Origin: 2-02-FULL-48-14 sp964356195 | GTDB taxonomy: Bacteria; Patescibacteriota; Gracilibacteria; UBA1369; 2-02-FULL-48-14 | Assembly (NCBI GenBank): GCA_964356195.1 | Contig: CAYHGP010000006.1 | Location: 1 to 42,807, forward strand | Direction of reading: 5' to 3' | DNA length: 42,807 nucleotides | In this document: positions 15,340 to 22,417 of the stretch, one piece after another | Position numbering within the stretch: the stretch's first letter is position 1 | Layout of the letters: the number at the start of each line of letters is the position of its first letter | Program-made: the position numbers and the translations under genes | Notes under the pieces: model-generated | What the model was told of the DNA's origin: nothing | Databases searched by the model: none | The model's input: only the letters and a program-made list of their open reading frames with translations

Positions 15340-16801
15340 GAAGGAATACTTTACTTTTTTGAAGAAAAATTTACCCAAAGACAAGTATAAAGAACGGTTT
15401 TTAGAAGAACTGGAGGAGCATTTTGAGGATGCCTTGTATCTTGAAGCTTTCCAAAAAGAGGGGTCTGAAAGCCGCGTCTTAGCTCGTCTGGGAGCCCCTG
15501 AGCAAACTGTATTTTATTACAAACGATTTATGACTAAACACTCTGCTTTTTACACGTACTTGGAGTCTTTATTTTGGGGGATTCTTTCCACTCCTCTTTA
15601 CCTTTCCTTGTTTGTTGGAAACTCGGTTACGGAATCGACAGAGGTGCTTTTTCTTAAAGTGGTCCTTTGGTTTTTGACCGCCTCCGTTCTTGGAGGTGCT
15701 TTCTATCTTTTTTATCGTTTTGTGTTCTCCAAATTAAGACCTCTGAATGAACTCTTGAGTCCGCAGGGCAAGATCGGTTCGTTTTTTCTGAATCTCATCC
15801 CTGCTTGGCTTAGCGTTTCCTTGTTCACGACCTCTTTCTATATGGGGGATAACGATGAGGCGCAAGACTATTTGTTTCCTCTCGTCTTGCTGGCTTATGT
15901 TGTGGTGGTGGGTTTCTTTGCTTGGAAGGCCTATGCCCACAGTTTTAAGAAATCATGGATTATACATGAGGCAAAGCTTATGTACTTTTTCACATTGGCT
16001 CTATTTGTCGTACTTCTTTTTACGGAAGTGGGTGAGGTGGTACTTTATTTTTCGAAAGTGATTTGGGTGATTCTTTTTTACGGATTTTCCGGCCAACTCA
16101 CCCAGGCTGTTTGGACTTCCGGGCTTTTGGTCTTGGCATTGGGTCTCTTTAGTTTGTATGGCGTCGTTCGTTGGTTTGGTGAGCGTTCCAAGCCTTTCCC
16201 GCTTTTTAAAACCTGTCTTCTTGCGACGGTGATTTATGCTCTTTTTCTTCCCAGGCTTGGGAGTGAAGCTTATGAAGCGGTGGACTTGAATTGGAACAAA
16301 CCCGCCGTGGAATTTGTTTCTTTGCTTGAGAAAGAGGAAATGGGTCCTTTTTACCTTTGGTCCAAAAAGTTCCGTCGCGATGACGGTCCTAATATTCAGT
16401 ACTCCATCTCTTACCGAGGTGCGGGTTTCTTTATTCATATGCAGGATTTAGCGGATTACCAGTTGGTACCTACTTCTGTTGATGCACTTGGTTTTGAGAG
16501 CTTGGATACGGATCCTACTGAAGTTTATCCACAGACCAATTCAATTCTTCATGAAGATCTTCGTTGTGAACTCACTGAAATGGCTGCTCAATCTTATGAA
16601 GGTTTGGAGCCACCTACTTTGGGTGGAGAAACGGATTGTAAGGCGTTGTATTTTAAGGACGAGTTGATTTTCAGTAGAGAGGACGAGGGTTGGTTTATTC
16701 TTAAAAATGCAGTTTTTTCTCCCGATCAAACATGGATGCTCCTGGAATTCCAGGATGTCATGGAGGACCCCACTTTACTTTATTTGGTGGATTTGAGGTG
16801 A
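15332..16801 (+). CDS. HAAS-domain membrane sensor with extracytoplasmic C-terminus
   Basis: The N-terminal 70 residues (NKKEYFTFLKKNLPKDKY, then FLEELEEHFEDALYLEAF and SRVLARLGAPEQTV) match the HAAS domain, a short helical module that is encoded next to PadR regulators. About seven hydrophobic segments follow between residues 80 and 310. The last 170 residues form a soluble outer domain ending in FSPDQTWMLLEFQDVMED. The arrangement suggests a membrane sensor passing a signal to the PadR protein. The outer domain has no recognised family. The 489-residue length is long for a HAAS protein because of this added domain. Confidence 0.82.
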   Translation: MNKKEYFTFLKKNLPKDKYKERFLEELEEHFEDALYLEAFQKEGSESRVLARLGAPEQTVFYYKRFMTKHSAFYTYLESLFWGILSTPLYLSLFVGNSVTESTEVLFLKVVLWFLTASVLGGAFYLFYRFVFSKLRPLNELLSPQGKIGSFFLNLIPAWLSVSLFTTSFYMGDNDEAQDYLFPLVLLAYVVVVGFFAWKAYAHSFKKSWIIHEAKLMYFFTLALFVVLLFTEVGEVVLYFSKVIWVILFYGFSGQLTQAVWTSGLLVLALGLFSLYGVVRWFGERSKPFPLFKTCLLATVIYALFLPRLGSEAYEAVDLNWNKPAVEFVSLLEKEEMGPFYLWSKKFRRDDGPNIQYSISYRGAGFFIHMQDLADYQLVPTSVDALGFESLDTDPTEVYPQTNSILHEDLRCELTEMAAQSYEGLEPPTLGGETDCKALYFKDELIFSREDEGWFILKNAVFSPDQTWMLLEFQDVMEDPTLLYLVDLR

Positions 16802-16814
16802 GTTGTAATGTTGA

Positions 16815-17279
16815 CTATCTCTCTAGGGAAGCCTTCAAGGGTTCTAACATTGCCCTATAGTCGCCTGACCCAACAAACCATGGTACCTGTTCACCAGTAT
16901 TATAAGTGTCGTCTTTTGGATCTTTTGGAAGGGTATTAAGCTCTGACTGCACATAATCAAGCAATGCTTCCCTTTCAGCAGTTTGGCTGGCTTTGCGCAT
17001 TTCTTTCCCGCTTCCTGCATGTTTGACGCTATCTTGCAAAGTGTCAATCCGAGCCTTTACATAGTCTCTACGTGCAATGTAGTCCATGCCTTTCATCAAC
17101 TTAGCAAGCGTTGTCTTTTCTATTAATTTTTCTTCTTCACCCTCAACTTGTTTTACATCTCCCATCCCCACCATTTTGGCTTTCATTGGAACCTTTGATT
17201 TTGACCCTTTTGGAACCGGGGTCTTTTTAACTCCTGAAGTGTCTTGTTTTTCCTGAGTATTTTTTTTTTCTGGGGACAT
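16815..17279 (-). CDS. Orphan protein with homopolymers at its start, 154 residues
   Basis: No family was recognised. From Met 17279 the product is a Lys/Pro-rich disordered N-terminus (residues 1-45) followed by a helical region with KLMKGMDYIARRDYVKARI and KEMRKASQTAEREALLDYV. Codons 4-7 contain a run of ten A on the coding strand (17260-17269), and nine A directly precede the ATG (17281-17289). A change of length in the first run would frameshift the gene after residue 5. The frame is open upstream to 17366, but that extension runs through the promoter and the poly-C tract, so it is not used. It is divergent from the Bro-N gene. Confidence 0.6.
   Translation of the reverse strand: MSPEKKNTQEKQDTSGVKKTPVPKGSKSKVPMKAKMVGMGDVKQVEGEEEKLIEKTTLAKLMKGMDYIARRDYVKARIDTLQDSVKHAGSGKEMRKASQTAEREALLDYVQSELNTLPKDPKDDTYNTGEQVPWFVGSGDYRAMLEPLKASLER
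17260..17269 (-). repeat. A10 homopolymer inside codons 4-7 of the orphan gene
   Basis: Ten T on the plus strand (A on the coding strand) immediately after the first codons. Such runs are prone to slippage and could switch the gene on and off by frameshift. Confidence 0.75.
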
Positions 17280-17307
17280 GTTTTTTTTTGTTAGGTGAGT
17301 TCTTGTT

Positions 17308-17339
17308 ATTATAGCATAACCCCCCCCCCCCCTCAGCAA
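17308..17339 (-). promoter_or_regulatory. Promoter with a G13 tract in its spacer
   Basis: Minus-strand TTGCTG (17334-17339) and an extended -10 TGCTATAAT (hexamer 17308-17313) flank a 20-base spacer that is mostly the 13-G tract at 17320-17332. The optimum spacer of 17 would be reached with ten G. The design is the same as known phase-variable promoters such as Neisseria porA. Confidence 0.6.
17320..17332. repeat. C13/G13 homopolymer tract
   Basis: Thirteen consecutive C on the plus strand, far above the run lengths seen elsewhere in the window. It sits in a promoter spacer. Its assembled length could be wrong by one or two bases. Confidence 0.85.
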
Positions 17340-17376
17340 GCCAAACCTGCTAAAAATGTAAGTCAAGCGGGTTTGT

Positions 17377-17398
17377 AAAAATTCAGGAATTTTTCAGG
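17377..17398. repeat. Copy 1 of a 22-bp motif shared with 38626-38647
   Basis: Contains an 18-bp palindrome with arms AAAAATTC (17377-17384) and GAATTTTT (17387-17394) around AG, followed by CAGG. Its reverse complement matches the sequence upstream of the murE-like gene at 20 of 22 positions. It lies 21 bases before the -10 of the Bro-N gene. Confidence 0.6.
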
Positions 17399-17419
17399 AC
17401 AAGGGTGCTGGGCATCGTC

Positions 17420-17425
17420 TATAAT
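17420..17425 (+). promoter_or_regulatory. -10 element of the Bro-N gene
   Basis: TATAAT 20 bases before the ATG at 17446. No clear -35 is seen; the palindromic element at 17377-17394 lies where an activator or repressor could act. Confidence 0.5.
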
Positions 17426-17445
17426 GGGAACTCTTAACTTGAGTT

Positions 17446-18270
17446 ATGAACGATTCCGCAAACAATAAGCTGGTGCTATTCGAGTCAAAACAGATTCGTC
17501 GGGTCTGGCACAAGGATGAATGGTTTTATTCAGTGGTGGATATAGTTGGAGTTTTGGCTGATTCCACTAATCCTACCGACTATCTTAAAAAACTTAGGAA
17601 ACGAGACAATGAACTCGGGACCTACCTGGGGACAATTTGTCCCCAGGTAGAAATGATTACAGAAACAGGTAAAAAGAGAAAGACCTTGGCTGGTAACACG
17701 GAAGATGTTCTCCGCCTCGTTCAGTCCATCCCATCGCCCAAAGCTGAGCCTTTTAAACTCTGGCTGGCCAAAGTGGGGTATGAACGAATTGAAGAAATGG
17801 AAGATCCTGAGCGTGGTATTGATCGGGCAATGAAAACCTATCTTCAAAAGGGGTATTCTAAGGAATGGATCAACCAGAGGCTTAAAACGATTGAAGTTCG
17901 TAAGGAACTCACGGATGAATGGCAAGAACGAGGGATGAAAGAAGGCGCGGAGTACGCTATTTTGACCAATGAGATTACACAGGCTTGGTCGGGGAAAAAC
18001 GTGAAAGAGTATAAAGCCTTTAAAGATCTGAAAAAGGAAAATCTTCGGGATAATATGAGTAATTTGGAATTGGTTTTGAATATGCTCGCGGAAGCCACTA
18101 CTACGGAATTTTCCAAAAAGAAAAAGCCGGTCGGTCTTGGAGAAAATCGACAAGTGGCCAGAAAGGGTGGTGGAGTAGCCGGAGTTGCTCGAAAGGAAAT
18201 CGAAAAGACCACAGGCGAATCGCTCATAAGTTCCAAAAATGCGAAAGAATTAAGAAAGCGATTGAGTTAG
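17446..18270 (+). CDS. Bro-N domain phage antirepressor-like / DinD-like protein
   Basis: The 274-residue product has a Bro-N domain in its first 110 residues: QIRRVWHKDEWFYSVVDIVG, then LADSTNPTDYLKKLRKRD, then TLAGNTEDVLRLVQSIPSPKAEPFK. This is the family pattern 'W...D....l......yl'. The second half carries the conserved stretch RDNMSNLELVLNMLAEATTTE that typifies the DinD-like, chromosomal group of these proteins. Such proteins occur in phages and scattered in bacterial genomes; DinD of E. coli is damage-induced and inhibits RecA. No other phage gene is present, so it is probably a domesticated singleton or part of a small acquired locus with the divergent orphan gene. Confidence 0.85.
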   Translation: MNDSANNKLVLFESKQIRRVWHKDEWFYSVVDIVGVLADSTNPTDYLKKLRKRDNELGTYLGTICPQVEMITETGKKRKTLAGNTEDVLRLVQSIPSPKAEPFKLWLAKVGYERIEEMEDPERGIDRAMKTYLQKGYSKEWINQRLKTIEVRKELTDEWQERGMKEGAEYAILTNEITQAWSGKNVKEYKAFKDLKKENLRDNMSNLELVLNMLAEATTTEFSKKKKPVGLGENRQVARKGGGVAGVARKEIEKTTGESLISSKNAKELRKRLS

Positions 18271-18285
18271 TGGCCGTGTTTCATC

Positions 18286-18312
18286 TTGAAGATCAAACCT
18301 AAACACTATAAA
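18286..18312 (+). promoter_or_regulatory. Promoter of the gatC-gatA unit
   Basis: TTGAAG (18286-18291), 15 bases, TATAAA (18307-18312). Only 8 bases separate the -10 from the gatC ATG, so a leaderless transcript is expected. Confidence 0.55.
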
Positions 18313-18320
18313 GTCTCAGC

Positions 18321-18611
18321 ATGAAACTCACGAAGGAACAAGTCGAGCATATTGCGCAGCTGGCCAAGCTGAAGCTCACCGAGGAAGAGGTGGAACGTTT
18401 GGCGAACCAGCTCACGGATATTTTGTCTTATATGGATGTGCTTAAGGAGCTCGACACCACGGGCGTGCCGGAAACTTCTCAGGTTACGGGACTTTCGAAT
18501 GTCACACGTAGCGATGAAGCGCGGCCGCTCTTATGCACTCCCGACGAACTTTTGGACTGCAGTCCGCTTCCGAAAGTGGATCATCAAATTCGCATTAAAC
18601 GCATAATGTAA
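18321..18611 (+). CDS. gatC: Asp-tRNA(Asn)/Glu-tRNA(Gln) amidotransferase subunit C
   Basis: GatC helps assemble the GatCAB enzyme that converts Glu-tRNA(Gln) and Asp-tRNA(Asn) to the correct amidated forms. The 96 residues show the full family pattern: EQVEHIAQLAKLKLTEEE, QLTDILSYMDVLKELDT, then TSQVTGLSNVTRSDE and a C-terminal VDHQIRIKRIM in place of the usual '...f.VPrvl'. Length is normal. gatA follows after 59 bases that hold three RNA hairpins. gatB is not in the window. Confidence 0.95.
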   Translation: MKLTKEQVEHIAQLAKLKLTEEEVERLANQLTDILSYMDVLKELDTTGVPETSQVTGLSNVTRSDEARPLLCTPDELLDCSPLPKVDHQIRIKRIM

Positions 18612-18614
18612 CAG

Positions 18615-18658
18615 GCGAACCCGAAGGGTTTGCTAAGCAATAACGTGGCGTAAGCCAC
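18615..18658 (+). other. Three RNA hairpins between gatC and gatA
   Basis: In the 59-base spacer: an 8-bp stem with a GAA loop (18615-18633, one G-U pair), a TTGC/GCAA stem overlapping its end (18630-18640, alternative pairing), and a perfect 5-bp stem GTGGC-GTAA-GCCAC (18645-18658) with a GNRA-type tetraloop. The last ends 12 bases before the gatA ATG. No T-run follows, so these are not terminators. They may set mRNA stability or the translation ratio. Confidence 0.55.
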
Positions 18659-18670
18659 AACATATCTAAA

Positions 18671-20131
18671 ATGGATTTAAACTGGCTCTCTATCGCCGAA
18701 GCGCACCGAGGTCTGCAGGAAAAGAAATTTTCTGCGGAAGATTTGTTGGATGCGTGTTTGGCTCAGGTCAAGAAAGGCGAGTATTTGAATAATTTTGTAA
18801 CCTTGGTGGAAGATCAGGCGCGGGCTCGTGCTAAGGAAGTGGATGCTAAAATTGCGCGCGGCGAGAAAATCGGCGTTTTGGAAGGGATTCCGGCCGGGAT
18901 TAAAGATCTTTTTAACACCCGAGGAGTTCGCACCACGTGTTCTTCTAAAATGTTGGAAAATTTTGTGCCGCCTTACGAGTCCACGGCCACGCGACTTTTG
19001 AAAGAGGCGGGCTACGTGCTGTTTGGAAAAATGAATTTGGACGAGTTCGCGTGTGGAGCGTCTACGGAAAATTCCTATTTTGGTCCGAGTTTGAATCCTT
19101 GGAATAAAGAGTATGTGGCGGGAGGTTCTTCCGGTGGTAGCGCTTCGGCGGTGGCTGCGGGCATGAGCTTTTTCTCCCTTGGAACGGATACCGGAGGTTC
19201 CATTCGTCAGCCCGCTTCGCTGTGCGGTTGCGTGGGGCTCAAGGTGACTTACGGACGTGTGAGTCGTTTTGGGGTGACGGCCATGGCTTCGAGTTGGGAC
19301 ACCGTTGGGCCCTTTGCGCGAACGGTTGAAGATGTTGCGTTGCTGATGAATACCATTGCGGGTCCCGACGTTTATGATTCCACTACGCCGCAAGTTGCCG
19401 TTCCTGATTACACGGCGGACCTTGGCAAAGGGGTGAAAGGACTTCGAATCGGAGTGCCTAAGGAATATTTTGGAGAAGGGGTGGATGAAGAAGTGCGCGA
19501 AATTGTGATGGCGGCGGTAAAAAAATATGAAGAGTTGGGTGCCGTGGTGAAGGAGGTGAGTTTGCCCATGACCAAGTACGGTGTGGCGGTTTACTACGTC
19601 ACTATGCCCACTGAACTTTCCACGAACTTGGCGCGTTTCGACGGCTTGCGTTTCGGTCATCATGCGGAAGGCAGCGAAGACTTGGTCGAATCTTATAAGG
19701 CCAGTCGCGGAGAAGGTTTTGGTGCCGAAATCAAACGCCGCATTATGGTGGGAACTTTTGTGTCTTCCGCCGGTTATGCCGATGCTTACTACAAGCAGGC
19801 TCAGCGTGCCCGAACTTTGATTATTAAGGATTTTACGGCCGCGTTCGAGGAGGTGGATGTTTTGATGGCGCCTGTTTCACCTACGGCCGCATTTAAGGTC
19901 GGCGAGAAAGCCAGCAATCCTTTAGCCATGTACTTGGCAGATGCTTTGGCCATTCCTCCGTCGGCTGCGGGAGTTCCCGCCATTTCTCTTCCTTGCGGAT
20001 TTACTAAGGGCGGTTTGCCGGTTGGTCTTCAGATTATTGGTCCGATGTGGAGCGAGAGTTTGATTTTACAGACTGCGGCGGCGTTTGAGAAGGTGAGTGG
20101 GATCGGGGAGAAGAGGCCGGTTATTGGGTGA
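18671..20131 (+). CDS. gatA: Asp-tRNA(Asn)/Glu-tRNA(Gln) amidotransferase subunit A
   Basis: GatA is the amidase subunit that frees ammonia from glutamine. The 486-residue protein has the amidase signature: catalytic Lys in GIPAGIKDLFNTRG (about residue 79), then EYVAGGSSGGSASAVAAGM with the Ser of the catalytic triad, and TDTGGSIRQPASLCG with the nucleophile. The end has ALAIPPSAAGVPAISLPCG, also typical. Length is normal. The stop codon is two bases before the start of the S51 peptidase gene. Confidence 0.97.
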   Translation: MDLNWLSIAEAHRGLQEKKFSAEDLLDACLAQVKKGEYLNNFVTLVEDQARARAKEVDAKIARGEKIGVLEGIPAGIKDLFNTRGVRTTCSSKMLENFVPPYESTATRLLKEAGYVLFGKMNLDEFACGASTENSYFGPSLNPWNKEYVAGGSSGGSASAVAAGMSFFSLGTDTGGSIRQPASLCGCVGLKVTYGRVSRFGVTAMASSWDTVGPFARTVEDVALLMNTIAGPDVYDSTTPQVAVPDYTADLGKGVKGLRIGVPKEYFGEGVDEEVREIVMAAVKKYEELGAVVKEVSLPMTKYGVAVYYVTMPTELSTNLARFDGLRFGHHAEGSEDLVESYKASRGEGFGAEIKRRIMVGTFVSSAGYADAYYKQAQRARTLIIKDFTAAFEEVDVLMAPVSPTAAFKVGEKASNPLAMYLADALAIPPSAAGVPAISLPCGFTKGGLPVGLQIIGPMWSESLILQTAAAFEKVSGIGEKRPVIG

Positions 20132-20133
20132 TT

Positions 20134-20766
20134 ATGAAGCTATACCTGTCTTCCTACAAACTGGGTGAAAAAACTGAGACACTGAAACAGTGGCTGGCTT
20201 CGAGTAAAAAGCGGGTGGGATATATTCCGAATGCTCTTGATTTCATTGGAATGCCTTCGGAGAACCGGACGAAGCATATGGATTTTGACATGAATGAACT
20301 CAAGGTTTTGGGCTTTGCAGTGGAGGTGCTGGACTTGCGGGATTACTTTGGAAAGAAAGATGCTCTTCGAGAAAAGCTGGCTCAGCTCGATATGGTTTGG
20401 GTGAGTGGTGGTAACACTTTTGTTTTGCGTCAAGCAATGAAACTTTCCGGTTTTGATGAACTTGTAGGCGAATTGGCTGAATTGGAGGATTTTATTTATG
20501 GTGGGTACAGCGCTGGTTGTTGTGTGCTTTCTCCAAACTTGAAGGGCTTGCAAATTGTTGATGATCCAAACAATTTTCCTTACTCTCTTAAAGAACCGAT
20601 TTGGAATGGCTTAGGCGTTCTCGAGTATTTGTTCCTTCCTCACTATGATTCCGATCATCCTGAATCGGAAGCCATTGATAAAGAGGTGATTTACTGTACC
20701 GACCATAAAATTCCTTATCGAACGGTGAGGGATGGGGAGGTGGTGATGGAGGATTTTGCAGGTTAG
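20134..20766 (+). CDS. Peptidase S51 (peptidase E) family protein
   Basis: Peptidase E hydrolyses Asp-X dipeptides using a Ser-His-Glu type triad. Seen here: KRVGYIPNALDF, then LDMVWVSGGNTFVLRQAM, and the nucleophile elbow IYGGYSAGCCVLSP (Ser in GYSAG). A His-containing stretch FLPHYDSDHPESEA follows. These are the motifs of S51 family members such as PepE and cyanophycinase. The 210-residue length from Met 20134 is usual. The gene abuts gatA (2-base gap), so it is probably in the same transcript; a role in the amidotransferase pathway is not implied. Confidence 0.85.
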   Translation: MKLYLSSYKLGEKTETLKQWLASSKKRVGYIPNALDFIGMPSENRTKHMDFDMNELKVLGFAVEVLDLRDYFGKKDALREKLAQLDMVWVSGGNTFVLRQAMKLSGFDELVGELAELEDFIYGGYSAGCCVLSPNLKGLQIVDDPNNFPYSLKEPIWNGLGVLEYLFLPHYDSDHPESEAIDKEVIYCTDHKIPYRTVRDGEVVMEDFAG

Positions 20767-20812
20767 GATCGCGCTTTATGTTATGTCATCCAATGCTGGC
20801 AACAGTGAATTA

Positions 20813-20840
20813 TTGACGGTCGGTTTTTGGCGAGTATATT
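20813..20840 (+). promoter_or_regulatory. Strong promoter for the two coiled-coil orphans
   Basis: TTGACG (20813-20818), 16 bases, TATATT (20835-20840). The ATG at 20867 is 26 bases downstream. Confidence 0.7.
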
Positions 20841-20866
20841 TGGAAGTCCTTTGAACTTTTCACGCC

Positions 20867-21052
20867 ATGAAAGAAATGAACTCAAAAATGTTACTCGATC
20901 TGTCCAAAAAATTGGATGAAGTTGGTAAGTTGCTCAGAACGTACTTTGATGAAAAAACGAAGAAAGAGGAAGAAAAACTTTTGAAGAAATTTACTCATGA
21001 GCAGAGAATGGCTTATCTTGATGGGAAGATGGCTGTCCGTCGTACCTATTAG
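20867..21052 (+). CDS. Small charged orphan protein, 61 residues
   Basis: Highly charged, almost all helix: MLLDLSKKLDEVGKLLRTYF, then a Lys/Glu-rich stretch, then EQRMAYLDGKMAVRRTY. It stands directly behind the strong promoter at 20813-20840 and 23 bases before a second coiled-coil gene. No family was recognised. The two small coiled-coil proteins could interact. Confidence 0.55.
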   Translation: MKEMNSKMLLDLSKKLDEVGKLLRTYFDEKTKKEEEKLLKKFTHEQRMAYLDGKMAVRRTY

Positions 21053-21075
21053 TTTTACTTCTAAAAAATCAAATT

Positions 21076-21456
21076 ATGATTCCTGACACACAAGCAAAAG
21101 AAATTCTTAAAACCATGAAGCAAGGGTTTAAAAAAATTGATGAGCGATTTGACCAAGTTGATCAGAGACTCGAGAAAGTTGATGCGAGACTTGCAGTAAT
21201 TGATGAAAGACTCGATAAACTCGAGATGGGTATTGCTCAGCATGACCACACGCTCAAAACTTTAGTGACGCGAGAAGAATTTGATCGTTTTAGAAAAGAA
21301 GACATTCTTTTTAAACACAAGGCGACCAAGAAATTAGAGGATATTGAAGAAGCCGTGAAAGATTCGACTCGGTTCGATAGAAGGCTCGATCGTAAGGTTA
21401 ATAAGCATGAGGATGCGCTTAAAAAGCATCATCTCCTCGAACCCGTCCTCGCCTAA
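21076..21456 (+). CDS. Coiled-coil orphan protein, 126 residues
   Basis: Residues 15-50 carry an obvious heptad-type repeat of 'D.R...V/L/I' units (IDERFDQVDQRLEKVDARL and similar), as in myosin-tail-like or Rep-type small coiled-coil proteins of candidate-phyla bacteria. A second helix follows from about residue 67. No membrane segment or signal. Probably a structural or scaffolding helix bundle; the precise role is unknown. Likely co-transcribed with the 61-residue gene. Confidence 0.65.
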   Translation: MIPDTQAKEILKTMKQGFKKIDERFDQVDQRLEKVDARLAVIDERLDKLEMGIAQHDHTLKTLVTREEFDRFRKEDILFKHKATKKLEDIEEAVKDSTRFDRRLDRKVNKHEDALKKHHLLEPVLA

Positions 21457-21471
21457 TCCTCCTCCGTTTTT

Positions 21472-22239
21472 TTACTCTTCCTCACTTCGTTCGGATTGTC
21501 CCCCCGCAAACTCCCAGGCCATCATGAAGATGGCGCGTTGAGTGTTGGCGATTTCGGGGCTTTCGATGATCATGCCCACCACTTCGTTTTTGCCGAAGGA
21601 GACGATGGAAACTTTGTCGTCGTAGATGTTGATTTCGTTGGCGAAGGCGAAGGAGCCCACTTTTACGAGACGGATATCGCGGTGCTTTCGTTCATTGTCG
21701 GCGGCAATTTTTTGGCCGAGTTCGTCGAATGGGGCAATTCCGCGGAGGTAGATGCGGCGCTTCACGCGCTGGTTCACGTACTCTTCGTCGTAGTCGGGCC
21801 AGAATTCACGGATGGATTTGGAGTCGGCGTAGTTGAAGATTTCGGTTTTTGCCGTGAGCGTGTCTGCGTAGACTTTTTTCACACCGTCGATTCCTTCGTA
21901 ATAACGGATGCGCGGAACATAGGTGCTGCCGTGAAGGCGGCGGAGGTCGGGGAGGGCTTCTTTGAAGTCGAGGTATTTTTGGCGGACGTCTTGGCGGAGG
22001 ATGTCGGGCTCGGTGGCCACAAAATATTTCACACGTTTCTGGGTGTAAGTGCTGAGAAAGCCGCGTTTGATGAGTTTCTCCAGGATGTCGTAAGTGCTGA
22101 CGCGGTTGAGTTTGGCGCGCAGGGCAATGTCGGAGGCGGGTGATGGGCCGAGTTCCAATGAGGCGAGGTAGACTTTTGATTCTTTTGCGCTGAGCCCAAT
22201 GTTGCTTAGAACATTTTGGAGGTTCATTGTAAATGCCAT
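21472..22239 (-). CDS. TrmB-family transcriptional regulator
   Basis: TrmB proteins are mainly archaeal regulators with an N-terminal winged helix. The first 85 residues match: LSNIGLSAKESKVYLASLEL, then SDIALRAKLNRVSTYDILEKLIKRGFLS, then KYFVATEPD. A long linking helix and a C-terminal domain (YYEGIDGVKKVYADTL, then FANEINIYDDKVSIVSFG) follow, resembling the ligand domain. The gene is divergent from glnA across 178 bases, so control of nitrogen assimilation is a testable inference. Met5 (22227) is an alternative start. Confidence 0.87.
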   Translation of the reverse strand: MAFTMNLQNVLSNIGLSAKESKVYLASLELGPSPASDIALRAKLNRVSTYDILEKLIKRGFLSTYTQKRVKYFVATEPDILRQDVRQKYLDFKEALPDLRRLHGSTYVPRIRYYEGIDGVKKVYADTLTAKTEIFNYADSKSIREFWPDYDEEYVNQRVKRRIYLRGIAPFDELGQKIAADNERKHRDIRLVKVGSFAFANEINIYDDKVSIVSFGKNEVVGMIIESPEIANTQRAIFMMAWEFAGGQSERSEEE

Positions 22240-22417
22240 TTATGTTGTAGAAAATTCCGACAGGCCCGTGAATTTCCAGCATATTCGTTTTGAAAACTCA
22301 GGTCAAGAATTTGTGTTAACGTTTAGCAACAGCCAAAATCAGGCTCAAAATTCCGGCTTGAAAGGGAGGCGGGTTTTCCGTTATCTAAAGGACGTTCACC
22401 CTTAACCCCCTCCACGC

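Noticed and set aside
17446..18270. A prophage remnant around the Bro-N gene
   Set aside because: No integrase, terminase, capsid or attachment-site pair is visible nearby; the flanking genes are housekeeping.
18677..19663. A 328-codon open frame on the minus strand inside gatA
   Set aside because: It lies wholly within a clear gatA and its product is His/Arg-rich with no family pattern; it is a shadow of the gatA codon usage.
22358..22385. TTGAAA with 17 bases and TTATCT as the glnA promoter
   Set aside because: The -10 matches consensus poorly, and no independent support was found.
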